From Rhizobium rosettiformans (lineage in GTDB: Bacteria > Pseudomonadota > Alphaproteobacteria > Rhizobiales > Rhizobiaceae), in assembly GCF_016806065.1 (NCBI RefSeq), contig NZ_CP032405.1, positions 690,001 to 754,000 of the forward strand: 64,000 nucleotides of DNA, written 5' to 3'. How positions within the stretch are numbered: position 1 is the stretch's first letter; each line of letters opens with the position of its first letter. Below, piece after piece: positions 8,897 through 16,978 of the stretch. The notes beneath the pieces were generated by a model. The model was not told where the DNA came from. It was given only the letters and a program-made list of their open reading frames with translations, and did no database searches. The position numbers and the translations under genes were made by a program.

Positions 8897-9715
8897 TCAG
8901 AAGGTCGCAGGCGTGTTTATCCAGATGAGGACTGTCTCGCCACTCGAGATGTTGCGCCAGGAATGCGGCCTGCGGCTTTCGAAATAGAAGCTGTCGCCGG
9001 CATGAAGCTCGAAGAACTGGTCGCCGTCGAGGATGATCTCGAGGCTTCCGGAGAGCATGTGAATGAACTCCTCGCCCTCGTGCTGATAGGCACCCTCGCT
9101 CGACGCGCCCGGGGCAAGCTGGAAGCGGTTGCATTCCATCAGGTTGCGCCCCTCCGCCAGAACCTGGACGGCAACACCGGACGAGGTGGTCGGCCATGAC
9201 GACCACTTGCCATCACGGATCAGGCTTTCGCCGCCCCTGCCCTCTTCCTGACCACTGAGCGACGCGAGTGTCGTGCCGAGATGCCGGGCGACTTCATGCA
9301 GAGCGGTGAAGGACAGCCCTTGCGAGGTCCGCTCGAAGGTCGAAAGCTGTGACACCGAAACGCCGGTTGCCTGGGCGACGGTTTCGAGCGTCTTGCCCGC
9401 TTCCCGTCTGAGGCGCCGCATTCGCGTGCCCGCTCTAATGTCGGAAGCGTCATCCTCGGTTTCGACGCCCTCTTCGTCGACATCAGGAGAAAACTCCCGC
9501 AGCGTCTCTCGGATTGCTGCCGGATTGAGTCCCTTCTCCGTGCGCAGCCAGGCGATCCGTTTCAGCCGATCTACCAGCGCCCGATCATAGACGCGCTGGC
9601 CCGTCGGTGTCCGGATCGGCTGGATCAGGTCCTGGCTTTCCCAGAGGCGAAGTGTCGATGGCGACACCCCCGCCATGCGCGCTGCCTCCGCAATCTTGAA
9701 CCGGATATCGTCCAC
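8897..9715 (-). CDS. MerR-XRE-cupin regulator divergent from gabTD
   Basis: A regulator of 272 residues with three domains. A MerR winged helix is at about residues 5-70 (FKIAEAARMAGVSPSTLRLWE and RIAWLRTEKGLNPAAIRE). An XRE-type helix-turn-helix follows at about 95-145 (KTLETVAQATGVSVSQLSTFE). A cupin-2 barrel fills about 190-265 (HEGEEFIHMLSGSLEI and HAGDSFYFESRRPHSW). The GTG at 9715 is chosen because GAGGG stands six bases before it; a TTG 15 bases upstream lacks such a site. XRE-cupin regulators often control catabolic or polyamine genes and bind a small ligand in the cupin. The divergent position to gabT-gabD suggests control of GABA use. Two DNA-binding domains in one chain is unusual. 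Confidence 0.85.
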   Translation of the reverse strand: MDDIRFKIAEAARMAGVSPSTLRLWESQDLIQPIRTPTGQRVYDRALVDRLKRIAWLRTEKGLNPAAIRETLREFSPDVDEEGVETEDDASDIRAGTRMRRLRREAGKTLETVAQATGVSVSQLSTFERTSQGLSFTALHEVARHLGTTLASLSGQEEGRGGESLIRDGKWSSWPTTSSGVAVQVLAEGRNLMECNRFQLAPGASSEGAYQHEGEEFIHMLSGSLEIILDGDQFFELHAGDSFYFESRRPHSWRNISSGETVLIWINTPATF

Positions 9716-9751
9716 GCTGCCCTCAATCAAATGTCGCAGTCATGCGTGATA

Positions 9752-9827
9752 ATGCCGATAAGGCATATTGCAAGTCTACAGAAAAAATGTAGGAAATATG
9801 TCACCGCGCGATTGCAGACCTCTGCAA
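9752..9827. promoter_or_regulatory. three inverted repeats in the gabT/regulator control region
   Basis: Between the divergent genes stand ATGCC-N5-GGCAT (9752-9766), CTACA-N7-TGTAG (9776-9792) and TTGCAG-N4-CTGCAA (9812-9827), all perfect. The regulator next door has two separate DNA-binding domains, so more than one site class would make sense. Which repeat is bound by which domain cannot be told from sequence. Confidence 0.45.
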
Positions 9828-9861
9828 CGCCGCTGGCAACCCTTCGCACAGGACGAAAACG

Positions 9862-11142
9862 ATGAAGAACGCCGAAATCTCAGCTCGCAAGAATGACGCC
9901 ATTTCCCGCGGCGTCGGCATGACCACGCAGATCTATGCCGACAAGGCTGAGAATTCGGAGATCTGGGATGTCGAGGGCCGACGCTACATCGATTTTGCCG
10001 GCGGCATCGCTGTCCTCAACACCGGCCATCGCCATCCGAAGGTCGTCGAAGCCGTGAAGGCCCAGCTCGACCGCTTCACCCACACCTGCCACCAGGTCGT
10101 GCCCTATGAGAACTACGTCGCGCTCGCCGAACGCCTGAACAAAATGGTGCCCGGCAATTTCGAGAAGAAGACGATCTTCGCGACCACAGGCGCCGAAGCG
10201 GTCGAGAACGCCATCAAGATCGCCCGTTGCGCCACAGGCCGCACTGCCGTCATCGCGTTTACCGGCGGCTTCCACGGCCGTACCTTCCTCGGCATGGCGC
10301 TGACCGGCAAGGTCGTGCCCTACAAGGTCGGCTTCGGCCCGATGATGGGCGACGTCTTCCATGTGCCCTTCCCGCTCGAAATGCACGGCATCGACGTCGA
10401 GACCTCGCTTGACGTGCTCGACAAGCTGTTCAAGGCCGATGTCGACCCGAAGCGCGTCGCCGCCATCATCTTGGAACCCGTCCAGGGCGAAGGCGGCTTC
10501 TATGACGTCCCGCGCGCTCTGATGAAGGCCCTGCGCGAACTCTGTGACGAACACGGCATTCTCCTCGTCGCCGATGAAGTCCAGACCGGCTTTGCTCGCA
10601 CCGGCAAGATGTTTGCCATGGAGCACTACGATGCCGTTCCGGACCTGACGACGATGGCCAAGAGCCTCGCCGGTGGCTTCCCGCTTTCCGCCGTCACCGG
10701 CCGCGCCGAACTGATGGATGCCCCTGGCCCCGGCGGCCTCGGCGGCACCTATGCCGGCAACCCGCTGGCGATCGCAGCTGCTCATGCCGTTCTTGACGTG
10801 ATCGAAGAGGAAAACCTCTGCGACCGCGCCAACCAACTCGGCAACCGTCTGAAGCAGCGCCTCGAAGCCATCCGTGCCGATGTACCGCACATCATGGATA
10901 TCCGCGGCCTTGGTTTCATGAACGCTGTTGAATTCAAGATCCCGGGAACCGACAAGCCGAATGCGGATTTCACCAATGCGGTGCGTCTGAAGGCGCTGGA
11001 GAAGGGCCTGATCCTTCTCACCTGCGGCGTCTACAGCAACGTCATCCGCTTCCTCGCCCCGATTACCATTCAGGACGAGGTCTTCAACGAGGCACTCGAT
11101 CTGATCGAAGCTTCGATCCGCGAAGTTGCAGCAGGAGTCTGA
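9862..11142 (+). CDS. gabT: 4-aminobutyrate aminotransferase
   Basis: PLP enzyme that moves the amino group of GABA to 2-oxoglutarate, giving succinate semialdehyde and glutamate. The 426 residues are the usual GabT length. Visible are the TTGAEAVENAIKIAR cofactor phosphate region, VADEVQTGFARTGKMFA with the aspartate that contacts the PLP ring, and the Schiff-base lysine at position 267 in TTMAKSLAGGFP. The gene is followed after three bases by gabD, so the product passes straight to the next enzyme. A class III aminotransferase with other omega-amino substrates is possible, but the gabD partner favours GABA. Confidence 0.93.
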   Translation: MKNAEISARKNDAISRGVGMTTQIYADKAENSEIWDVEGRRYIDFAGGIAVLNTGHRHPKVVEAVKAQLDRFTHTCHQVVPYENYVALAERLNKMVPGNFEKKTIFATTGAEAVENAIKIARCATGRTAVIAFTGGFHGRTFLGMALTGKVVPYKVGFGPMMGDVFHVPFPLEMHGIDVETSLDVLDKLFKADVDPKRVAAIILEPVQGEGGFYDVPRALMKALRELCDEHGILLVADEVQTGFARTGKMFAMEHYDAVPDLTTMAKSLAGGFPLSAVTGRAELMDAPGPGGLGGTYAGNPLAIAAAHAVLDVIEEENLCDRANQLGNRLKQRLEAIRADVPHIMDIRGLGFMNAVEFKIPGTDKPNADFTNAVRLKALEKGLILLTCGVYSNVIRFLAPITIQDEVFNEALDLIEASIREVAAGV

Positions 11143-11145
11143 TGC

Positions 11146-12630
11146 ATGACCATCTCGAACATTCTGACGGACAAACTCAAGGACCCGACGCTGGCAACCG
11201 ACAAGTCACTGGCCGGCAACGAGTGGCTGGCCGCCAGCCAGTCGGGCAAGACATTCGAAGTGACCAATCCGGCCACCGGCGAGGTCATCGCCGTGCTCCC
11301 GGATCTGAGCAAGGCAGAAGTCGAAAAGGCGATCGATGCGGCTTATACCGCCCAGAAAGCCTGGGCCAAGAAGACCGGCAAGGAGCGTGCGGCCATTCTG
11401 CGCAAGCTCAACGACCTGATGGTTGCCAATGCCGACGACCTGGCCACAATCCTGACGATGGAAATGGGCAAGCCTTGGCCCGAGGCGCGCGGCGAAATCC
11501 TCTACGGCGCATCTTACGTCGAGTGGTTCGCCGAAGAAGCCAAGCGTGTCTATGGCGACACGATCCCGGGCCATCAGGCAGACAAGCGGATCATGGTCAT
11601 CAAGCAGCCGGTCGGCGTCGTCGGGGCCATCACGCCGTGGAACTTCCCGAACGCCATGCTCGCCCGCAAGGTCGCCCCGGCACTCGCCGTCGGCTGCGCC
11701 ATGGTATCCAAGCCGGCCGCCCAGACCCCGCTCTCGGCGCTGGCTCTTGCCGTTCTCGCCGAGCGCGCCGGTCTGCCCGCCGGTCTCTTTTCGGTGCTGA
11801 CCTCCACCGATGCGGCCATGGTCGGCGAGGAGATGTGCGCCAACGACAAGGTCCGCAAGCTGACCTTCACCGGATCGACCAATGTCGGACGCATCCTGAT
11901 GCGTCAGGGGGCGGATCAGATCATGAAGCTTGGCCTGGAACTTGGCGGCAATGCGCCCTTCATCGTCTTCGACGATGCGGATCTCGATGCTGCCGTCGAA
12001 GGCGCCATGATCTCCAAGTATCGCAATGCCGGTCAGACCTGTGTCTGCGCCAACCGCCTTTATGTCCAGTCGGGTATCTATGACGCCTTTGCTGAAAAGC
12101 TGGCAGAGAAAGTCAAACAGTTGAAGGTCGGCGATGGTTTCGCTGATGGCGTTACCACGGGCCCGCTGATCGACGCCAAGGCGGTCGAGAAGGTCAAGGA
12201 GCATGTGGCGGATGCTGTCTCCAAGGGTGCCAAGGTTGCTGTTGGCGGTGAGCCTTCTTCCGCTGGCGATCTGTTCTTCGAACCGACGATCCTGACCGGC
12301 GTCACCACCGCGATGAAGGTCGCGACTGAAGAGACCTTCGGCCCGGTTGCACCGCTCTTCAAGTTCGAGACCGAAGAAGAGGTAATCGAGCTCGCCAACG
12401 CCACCGAATTCGGCCTCGCTTCCTATTTCTACTCGAAGGACATCGCCAAGATCTTCCGGGTCGCGGAAGCGCTCGAATACGGCATGGTCGGCGTCAACAC
12501 CGGCCTCATCTCGACTGAAGTGGCACCCTTTGGCGGCATCAAGCAGTCGGGCCTCGGCCGCGAAGGCTCGAAATATGGCATCGATGACTATACTGAGATC
12601 AAGTATATCTGCCTCGGCGGCATCGCCTGA
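11146..12630 (+). CDS. gabD: succinate-semialdehyde dehydrogenase
   Basis: Oxidises succinate semialdehyde to succinate with NAD(P), the second step of the GABA shunt. The 494-residue chain has the aldehyde dehydrogenase fold with TPWNFPNAML, the base Glu265 in LELGGNAPF and the catalytic Cys299 in GQTCVCANR. The second Cys two residues on, as in GabD, can form the redox-regulating disulfide. The start follows AGGAG inside the end of gabT and lies only three bases after its stop, which implies translational coupling. A strong terminator follows. Confidence 0.94.
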   Translation: MTISNILTDKLKDPTLATDKSLAGNEWLAASQSGKTFEVTNPATGEVIAVLPDLSKAEVEKAIDAAYTAQKAWAKKTGKERAAILRKLNDLMVANADDLATILTMEMGKPWPEARGEILYGASYVEWFAEEAKRVYGDTIPGHQADKRIMVIKQPVGVVGAITPWNFPNAMLARKVAPALAVGCAMVSKPAAQTPLSALALAVLAERAGLPAGLFSVLTSTDAAMVGEEMCANDKVRKLTFTGSTNVGRILMRQGADQIMKLGLELGGNAPFIVFDDADLDAAVEGAMISKYRNAGQTCVCANRLYVQSGIYDAFAEKLAEKVKQLKVGDGFADGVTTGPLIDAKAVEKVKEHVADAVSKGAKVAVGGEPSSAGDLFFEPTILTGVTTAMKVATEETFGPVAPLFKFETEEEVIELANATEFGLASYFYSKDIAKIFRVAEALEYGMVGVNTGLISTEVAPFGGIKQSGLGREGSKYGIDDYTEIKYICLGGIA

Positions 12631-12638
12631 ACCATCTG

Positions 12639-12666
12639 AAATCCCCGGCACTGCCGGGGATTTTCA
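12639..12666. terminator. bidirectional terminator between gabD and the LysR gene
   Basis: AATCCCCGGC (12640-12649) pairs with GCCGGGGATT (12653-12662) around a three-base loop, followed by TTTT on the plus strand and by AAA before the stem. It touches the stop codon of the convergent regulator gene, so it can serve both. Confidence 0.85.
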
Positions 12667-13590
12667 TTTGACGTCCCCGGACTGGAATATTCGTTCAGCC
12701 ACAGTTCGCCCGAGACCGGCAAGGGCCTCGAAATGGTTCCCGCGCGCCGATGACCGACGCCAGAAGAAGCCGATATCGCGAATCCCCTGCCAGTCTTGGA
12801 TGGTCAGAAGTTTGACCCCATCCTCCTTGCCAAACTCGGAGCGGACATAGAGTTCGGGAAACAGGGACAGTCCCATTTCGATGGAAACCATCTGACGGAT
12901 AGCGTCGAGACTCGATCCTTCATACTCTTCGGCGAGAACGGCACCGGACATGTCCGCTAAGCGCCGTACCTCGTCCATCAGTCGGTGCCCCGCTCCGAGC
13001 GTCAGCAGCTTCTCGCCCTTCAGTTCCTGTGAGGTAATGGTCTCGAATGCGGCCAGCCGATGGGCCTTGGGCACACCAAGCAGGATGCGCTCCCGGCATA
13101 TCTGGAACGCCACCAGGCCTTCTTCGTTGGAAGGAAGCGGTCCAAGCCCACACTCCGTCTCGCCCTCCAAAACGGCCCGCTCCAACTGGCGGGGTCTGTC
13201 TTCCCGGATATAGACCTTCAGCTCCGGATAAGTCTGGTGGAGCGGCGGAAGAAGATAGGGCATGAAATAGGGCCCGAAGGACGGTGCGACACCCAACCGG
13301 ATCGCCCCTCCCAAATTGGCCTTCGATCCCATGGCAAGCGCCCTGATCTCATCAAGCCCATTGAGAATGACCTTCGCCGCCGCAATGATCTCGGCGCCGA
13401 CAGGCGTCGGCATTACCTGACCCGGCATACGATCGATCAGCGTCACGCCGAGCTGTTTCTCGAGCAGCGACACCTGCACCGAAAGCGTCGGCTGGGAGAC
13501 GTTGCACCTCTTGGCCGCCTCGCCGAAATGCCCGGTCTCACCAAGCATGACAAGATATTCCAACTGCCGATGACTTGGACGAAATGGCAT
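12664..13590 (-). CDS. OxyR-like LysR-family regulator lacking the redox cysteine
   Basis: A 308-residue LysR-type regulator: winged helix at residues 5-65 (GHFGEAAKRCNVSQPTLSVQ), then a substrate-binding domain. It is very like hydrogen peroxide regulators in wording, for example RQLEYLVMLGETGHF and LLTLGAGHRLMDE. In OxyR the matching segment is GHCLRDQ, where the Cys senses peroxide; here position 203 is Arg. The only cysteines are at 29, 147 and 165. Thus a classical OxyR switch is not expected, though another cysteine pair might act. A rhizobial LsrB-type regulator is one possible identity, not established. A site with the OxyR pattern lies 9 bases before the start codon, suggesting self-control. 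Confidence 0.82.
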   Translation of the reverse strand: MPFRPSHRQLEYLVMLGETGHFGEAAKRCNVSQPTLSVQVSLLEKQLGVTLIDRMPGQVMPTPVGAEIIAAAKVILNGLDEIRALAMGSKANLGGAIRLGVAPSFGPYFMPYLLPPLHQTYPELKVYIREDRPRQLERAVLEGETECGLGPLPSNEEGLVAFQICRERILLGVPKAHRLAAFETITSQELKGEKLLTLGAGHRLMDEVRRLADMSGAVLAEEYEGSSLDAIRQMVSIEMGLSLFPELYVRSEFGKEDGVKLLTIQDWQGIRDIGFFWRRSSARGNHFEALAGLGRTVAERIFQSGDVK

Positions 13591-13598
13591 GAAGACCT

Positions 13599-13617
13599 CG
13601 ATAGATGGAACCTATCG
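13599..13617 (-). promoter_or_regulatory. OxyR-type binding half-site
   Basis: CGATAG (13599-13604) and CTATCG (13612-13617) form a perfect palindrome. It contains ATAG-N7-CTAT with T and A at the two inner positions favoured by OxyR. A second, weaker half (ATAC-N7-GAAT) follows at the 22-base spacing of an OxyR tetramer site. It lies between the regulator start and the divergent small gene. Confidence 0.6.
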
Positions 13618-13690
13618 AAATCATACAATCAATGAATTGGAACAATCAACTGGGAATGCGCATATTGGCATGGCACGAAAGGAGATAGCC

Positions 13691-13921
13691 ATGAAGCAAC
13701 TGCTGAAAGCCCTGAGAGCCCGTCATTCGATCGTTGCCGCAAAGATCGATGAGGAACAGCGCCGTCCCCGCCCGGACGGAATCCGGGTCCGCGCCTTGAA
13801 GAAGATAAGGCTGCATTTGAAGGAGCAGATCACGTTGCTCGAACGGGGCGATGCCATGAAGGCAACCGCCGCCCGCCCCAAGGCATCGAATTTCGGCAGT
13901 CCCCTTCTCGCCGGACGCTGA
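13691..13921 (+). CDS. DUF465 / YdcH-family small protein
   Basis: A 76-residue protein beginning MKQLLKALRARHSIVAAKI. DUF465 proteins share the pattern of a leading helix with His-Ser, then a Pro-Asp segment, then LKK and L-K-x-x-I; here HSIVAAKID, PRPDGIRVRALKKIRLHLKEQI fits. The start at 13691 is set by AAAGGAG immediately upstream at 13678-13684. The role of the family is unknown; the predicted fold is a short coiled-coil hairpin. It is transcribed away from the OxyR-like gene and may share its operator. Confidence 0.75.
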   Translation: MKQLLKALRARHSIVAAKIDEEQRRPRPDGIRVRALKKIRLHLKEQITLLERGDAMKATAARPKASNFGSPLLAGR

Positions 13922-13966
13922 GCACACCTGCGCGCCGTGATGGTGCAGGCGTGACCGGGGAGAGCG

Positions 13967-13995
13967 GCCGGCGGGGCACCCTGCGCCCCGCCGGC
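13967..13995 (+). terminator. GC-rich hairpin after the DUF465 gene
   Basis: GCCGGCGGGGC (13967-13977) and GCCCCGCCGGC (13985-13995) form a perfect 11-base stem with a 7-base loop, 46 bases after the stop codon. No T-run follows, so termination may be Rho-assisted or the stem may only stabilise the message. Confidence 0.45.
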
Positions 13996-14022
13996 ATTCG
14001 GGGGAACCACGACCTCAAACGC

Positions 14023-14051
14023 AAAAACCCGGCGTGATCCACGCCGGGTTT
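14023..14051 (-). terminator. terminator of efp
   Basis: CCCGGCGTG (14028-14036) and CACGCCGGG (14040-14048) close on a three-base loop. On the minus strand the stem is followed by a run of five T (14027-14023). It lies 24 bases after the efp stop codon. Confidence 0.82.
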
Positions 14052-14074
14052 CGCATATCAGCCGTTCGGCGCGC

Positions 14075-14644
14075 TCAGTTCTTGGCGCGCTCGACGTAGG
14101 AATTGTCTTCGGTCGCGATGACGACACGGACGCCGGCATCGATATGCGGCGGCACCATGGTACGGATACCGTTGGACAGCATCGCGGGCTTGTAGGACGA
14201 CGAAGCCGTCTGCCCCTTGACGACCGGCTCGGTCTCGACGATCTCGAGCGTCACGTGACGCGGCAGCTGGATGGCGAGCGCGACGCCTTCATGCATCGAA
14301 AGAATGCAGACCATGCCTTCCTGCAGATAGGCCTTCTGGTCACCCATGGTTTCGACGTCAACGACAACCTGGTCGTAGTTCTCAGGGTTCATGAAGTGGA
14401 AGCCTTCGCCGTCCTCGTAAAGGAACTGATGGTTCACGTCTTCAACGAAAGCGCGCTCTACCTGCTCGGTCGTGCGCCAGCGCTCAGAAACCTTCACGCC
14501 ATCAACGATGCGGCGCATGTTGACCTGCGTTACTGGCGTGCCCTTGCCGGGGTGGAAGTTTTCGGCAGTGAGCACGACATAAAGCTTGCCGTCGACATCG
14601 ATAACATTGCCCTTGCGGACGGAAGAGGCGATAACCTTGACCAT
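14075..14644 (-). CDS. efp: elongation factor P
   Basis: EF-P binds between the P and E sites of stalled ribosomes and helps form bonds in polyproline stretches. The 189 residues match the family length exactly, with three OB-like domains and the family C-terminal signature. Lys34 in FHPGKGTPV is the residue modified by beta-lysylation. The start at 14644 gives that numbering and follows AAGGAA; the longer upstream reading frame adds unrelated residues. The genes for the two modifying enzymes, epmA and epmB, run divergently from 14782, so this EF-P is almost surely of the lysylated type. Confidence 0.97.
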   Translation of the reverse strand: MVKVIASSVRKGNVIDVDGKLYVVLTAENFHPGKGTPVTQVNMRRIVDGVKVSERWRTTEQVERAFVEDVNHQFLYEDGEGFHFMNPENYDQVVVDVETMGDQKAYLQEGMVCILSMHEGVALAIQLPRHVTLEIVETEPVVKGQTASSSYKPAMLSNGIRTMVPPHIDAGVRVVIATEDNSYVERAKN

Positions 14645-14781
14645 TGGAATTCCTTGTATCTGCGTGAGACCCGTCGTAAAGGACGGCCGTCCCTGCTGAC
14701 GTCTTCGAATTTCTCGGGCGGGACTAACCCAAATCCGGCAAAATAGCCAGCCCGTGTTGAGAGAAGGATCGAGAATCCGGA

Positions 14782-15849
14782 ATGTCTGACCGCAGCCGTT
14801 CAGCCTCTGCGTGGTGGACATCGTCGGCACATGCTGATCGACGCCCATTCCTGATTGGGCGCAACCAGATCCAGTCGGCATTTCGCGCTTGCTTCGCCGA
14901 ACAGGACTTCGTCGAGGTCGACACAGCGACCCTGCAGGTATCCCCCGGCAACGAGGCCCATCTGCATGCCTTTCAGACCGAAGCGATCGGTCATGATGGC
15001 TCTGCTGTGCCGCTCTACCTGCACACCTCGCCGGAATTCGCCTGCAAGAAACTGCTCGCCGCCGGCGAGACCCGTATCGTCTGCTTCGCGCATGTCTATC
15101 GAAACCGTGAGCGAGGACCGCTGCACCACCCGGAATTCACCATGCTGGAATGGTATCGGGTCGGCGAAAGCTATGAACAACTGATGCAAGACTGCGCCGA
15201 ACTGATTGCCTTGGCCGCACGCACCGCCGGAACACGGCAATTCGCATTCGCCGGCAAGACCGTCGACCCCTTCGCCGAACCCGAACGCATCTCCGTTGCG
15301 GACGCCTTCGCACACCACGCCGGCATCGATCTGTTGGCCACGATCGGAACGGATGGCACGACGGATCGCGATGCCCTGGCCGGGCAACTCGCAGACGCTG
15401 GCATTCGCACGGCAGATGACGACACCTGGGCCGACCTGTTCAGCCGGGTCATAGTCGAGAAGGTGGAACCCAAGCTCGGCAACGGCCGCGTGACCATGCT
15501 GGATCGTTACCCGGTGGCCGAAGCAGCGCTTGCGCGCCCGTGCCCCGACGATCCCCGTGTCGCGGAACGCTTCGAGGTCTATGCCTGTGGCGTCGAACTC
15601 GCCAATGCCTTCGGCGAGCTGACGGATCCTGCCGAACAGCGCCGGCGCTTCGAAGCCGAAATGGTCGAGAAGAACCGCGTCTATGGAGAGACCTATCCCC
15701 TCGATGAGGACTTCCTCGAAGCCCTCGCAGACATGCCGGACGCATCGGGCATCGCGCTCGGCTTTGACCGTCTCGTGATGCTGGCGACAGGCGCGCTGAG
15801 GATTGACCAGGTGATCTGGGCGCCGGTGGCGGAGACGCATTTTGGCTGA
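14782..15849 (+). CDS. epmA: EF-P--(R)-beta-lysine ligase
   Basis: A truncated class II lysyl-tRNA synthetase homologue (PoxA/GenX) that attaches beta-lysine to Lys34 of EF-P. The 355 residues hold the catalytic core only, without a tRNA anticodon-binding domain. Motif 2 appears as [25 protein letters not shown] (seen as FAHVYRNRE and [11 protein letters not shown]), and motif 3 as [13 protein letters not shown] near residue 330. It is divergent from efp and overlaps epmB by eight bases, which ties the three genes functionally. Confidence 0.93.
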   Translation: MSDRSRSASAWWTSSAHADRRPFLIGRNQIQSAFRACFAEQDFVEVDTATLQVSPGNEAHLHAFQTEAIGHDGSAVPLYLHTSPEFACKKLLAAGETRIVCFAHVYRNRERGPLHHPEFTMLEWYRVGESYEQLMQDCAELIALAARTAGTRQFAFAGKTVDPFAEPERISVADAFAHHAGIDLLATIGTDGTTDRDALAGQLADAGIRTADDDTWADLFSRVIVEKVEPKLGNGRVTMLDRYPVAEAALARPCPDDPRVAERFEVYACGVELANAFGELTDPAEQRRRFEAEMVEKNRVYGETYPLDEDFLEALADMPDASGIALGFDRLVMLATGALRIDQVIWAPVAETHFG

Positions 15850-16882
15850 GACGACCCTACGCTCCATCGCCGACCTCGTGGCACAAGGCCTCGTTAGCGA
15901 GGAGGAAACCACAAGGCTCGACGCCGTGGCCGAACGCTACGCGATCGCACTCACTCCCACGGTGCGCGCCCTCATCGACCCGACAGATCCGCACGATCCC
16001 ATCGCCGCCCAGTATATTCCCTCATCTGCCGAGCTAATCGATCATCCGGCAGAGCGCCTCGATCCGATCGGCGACCATCCGCATTCCCCTGTCGAGGGTA
16101 TCGTTCACCGTTATCCTGACCGGGTTCTCCTGAAGCTCGTGCATGTCTGTCCGGTCTATTGCCGCTTCTGCTTCCGCCGCGAAATGGTCGGTCCGCAGGG
16201 CGACGGCAATCTTGCGGGTGAGCGCCTGAAAAGCGCGCTCGACTATATCGCAGCAAATACGGGCATCTGGGAGGTCATCCTGACGGGCGGCGATCCACTG
16301 ATCCTGTCTCCACGACGCCTGCGGGACGTGTCCGAGCGTCTGTCTGCCATGGATCATGTCAAGGTCCTGCGGATCCACACCCGCGTGCCCGCCGTCGATC
16401 CCGAGCGCATTACGGCCGTGATGGTCGAGGCGCTGACGCTGAGCGGCAAAAGCGTGATCCTTGCGCTGCACGCCAACCATCCCCGTGAACTGACGCCGGA
16501 TGTGCGCGCAGCTTGTCGGCGGCTGATCGCCGGCGGCGTCCTGTTGGTCAGCCAGAGCGTGCTCCTCAAGGGCGTGAATGATGACGCCGACACGTTGACG
16601 GCGCTGATGCGCGGCTTTGTCGAGACCGGCGTGAAGCCTTACTATCTGCATCACCCCGACATGGCGCCGGGCACCGGCCACTTCCGCCTCTCGATCGCCG
16701 ACGGTCAGGCCCTGATGCGGGAACTCCGCACGCGGATATCCGGCATCTGCATCCCGCACTATATCCTCGATCTGCCTGGCGGCCACGGCAAGGTGGCGCT
16801 TGGCGAAGACGCTGTCCGCGATCTCGGTGATGGACGGTACGCGATACGAGACCGCAAGGGCGAGGAACACGTCTACCCTTGA
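15842..16882 (+). CDS. epmB: EF-P beta-lysylation protein (lysine 2,3-aminomutase)
   Basis: Radical SAM enzyme that turns L-alpha-lysine into (R)-beta-lysine for EF-P. The 346 residues contain the iron-sulfur motif CPVYCRFC with Cys103, Cys107 and Cys110, followed by FRREMVG, and the PLP lysine region near the C-terminus (HGKVALGED). The start is a TTG that overlaps the last codons of epmA, and GGAG lies about nine bases upstream. Coupled translation with epmA is likely. General KamA aminomutases are longer; size and context favour EpmB. Confidence 0.92.
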   Translation: MAETTLRSIADLVAQGLVSEEETTRLDAVAERYAIALTPTVRALIDPTDPHDPIAAQYIPSSAELIDHPAERLDPIGDHPHSPVEGIVHRYPDRVLLKLVHVCPVYCRFCFRREMVGPQGDGNLAGERLKSALDYIAANTGIWEVILTGGDPLILSPRRLRDVSERLSAMDHVKVLRIHTRVPAVDPERITAVMVEALTLSGKSVILALHANHPRELTPDVRAACRRLIAGGVLLVSQSVLLKGVNDDADTLTALMRGFVETGVKPYYLHHPDMAPGTGHFRLSIADGQALMRELRTRISGICIPHYILDLPGGHGKVALGEDAVRDLGDGRYAIRDRKGEEHVYP

Positions 16883-16978
16883 AGACCCGCGCCAGCCGGC
16901 CGACCATGCACGATCACTGGCACTGTTTCCGGCCTGTTAAACTTTCATGCACACCATGGCCCGATTTGTGGCAGAGCA

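Noticed and set aside
9880..10890. Minus-strand open frame of 336 codons opposite gabT
   Set aside because: Antisense shadow of an aminotransferase with the PLP lysine.
11206..12651. Minus-strand open frame of 481 codons opposite gabD
   Set aside because: Antisense shadow of an aldehyde dehydrogenase gene with both catalytic residues; no family match.
13589..13690. Upstream extension of the DUF465 frame
   Set aside because: It would translate through the OxyR-type site and adds residues unlike the family; AAAGGAG sits just before the ATG at 13691.
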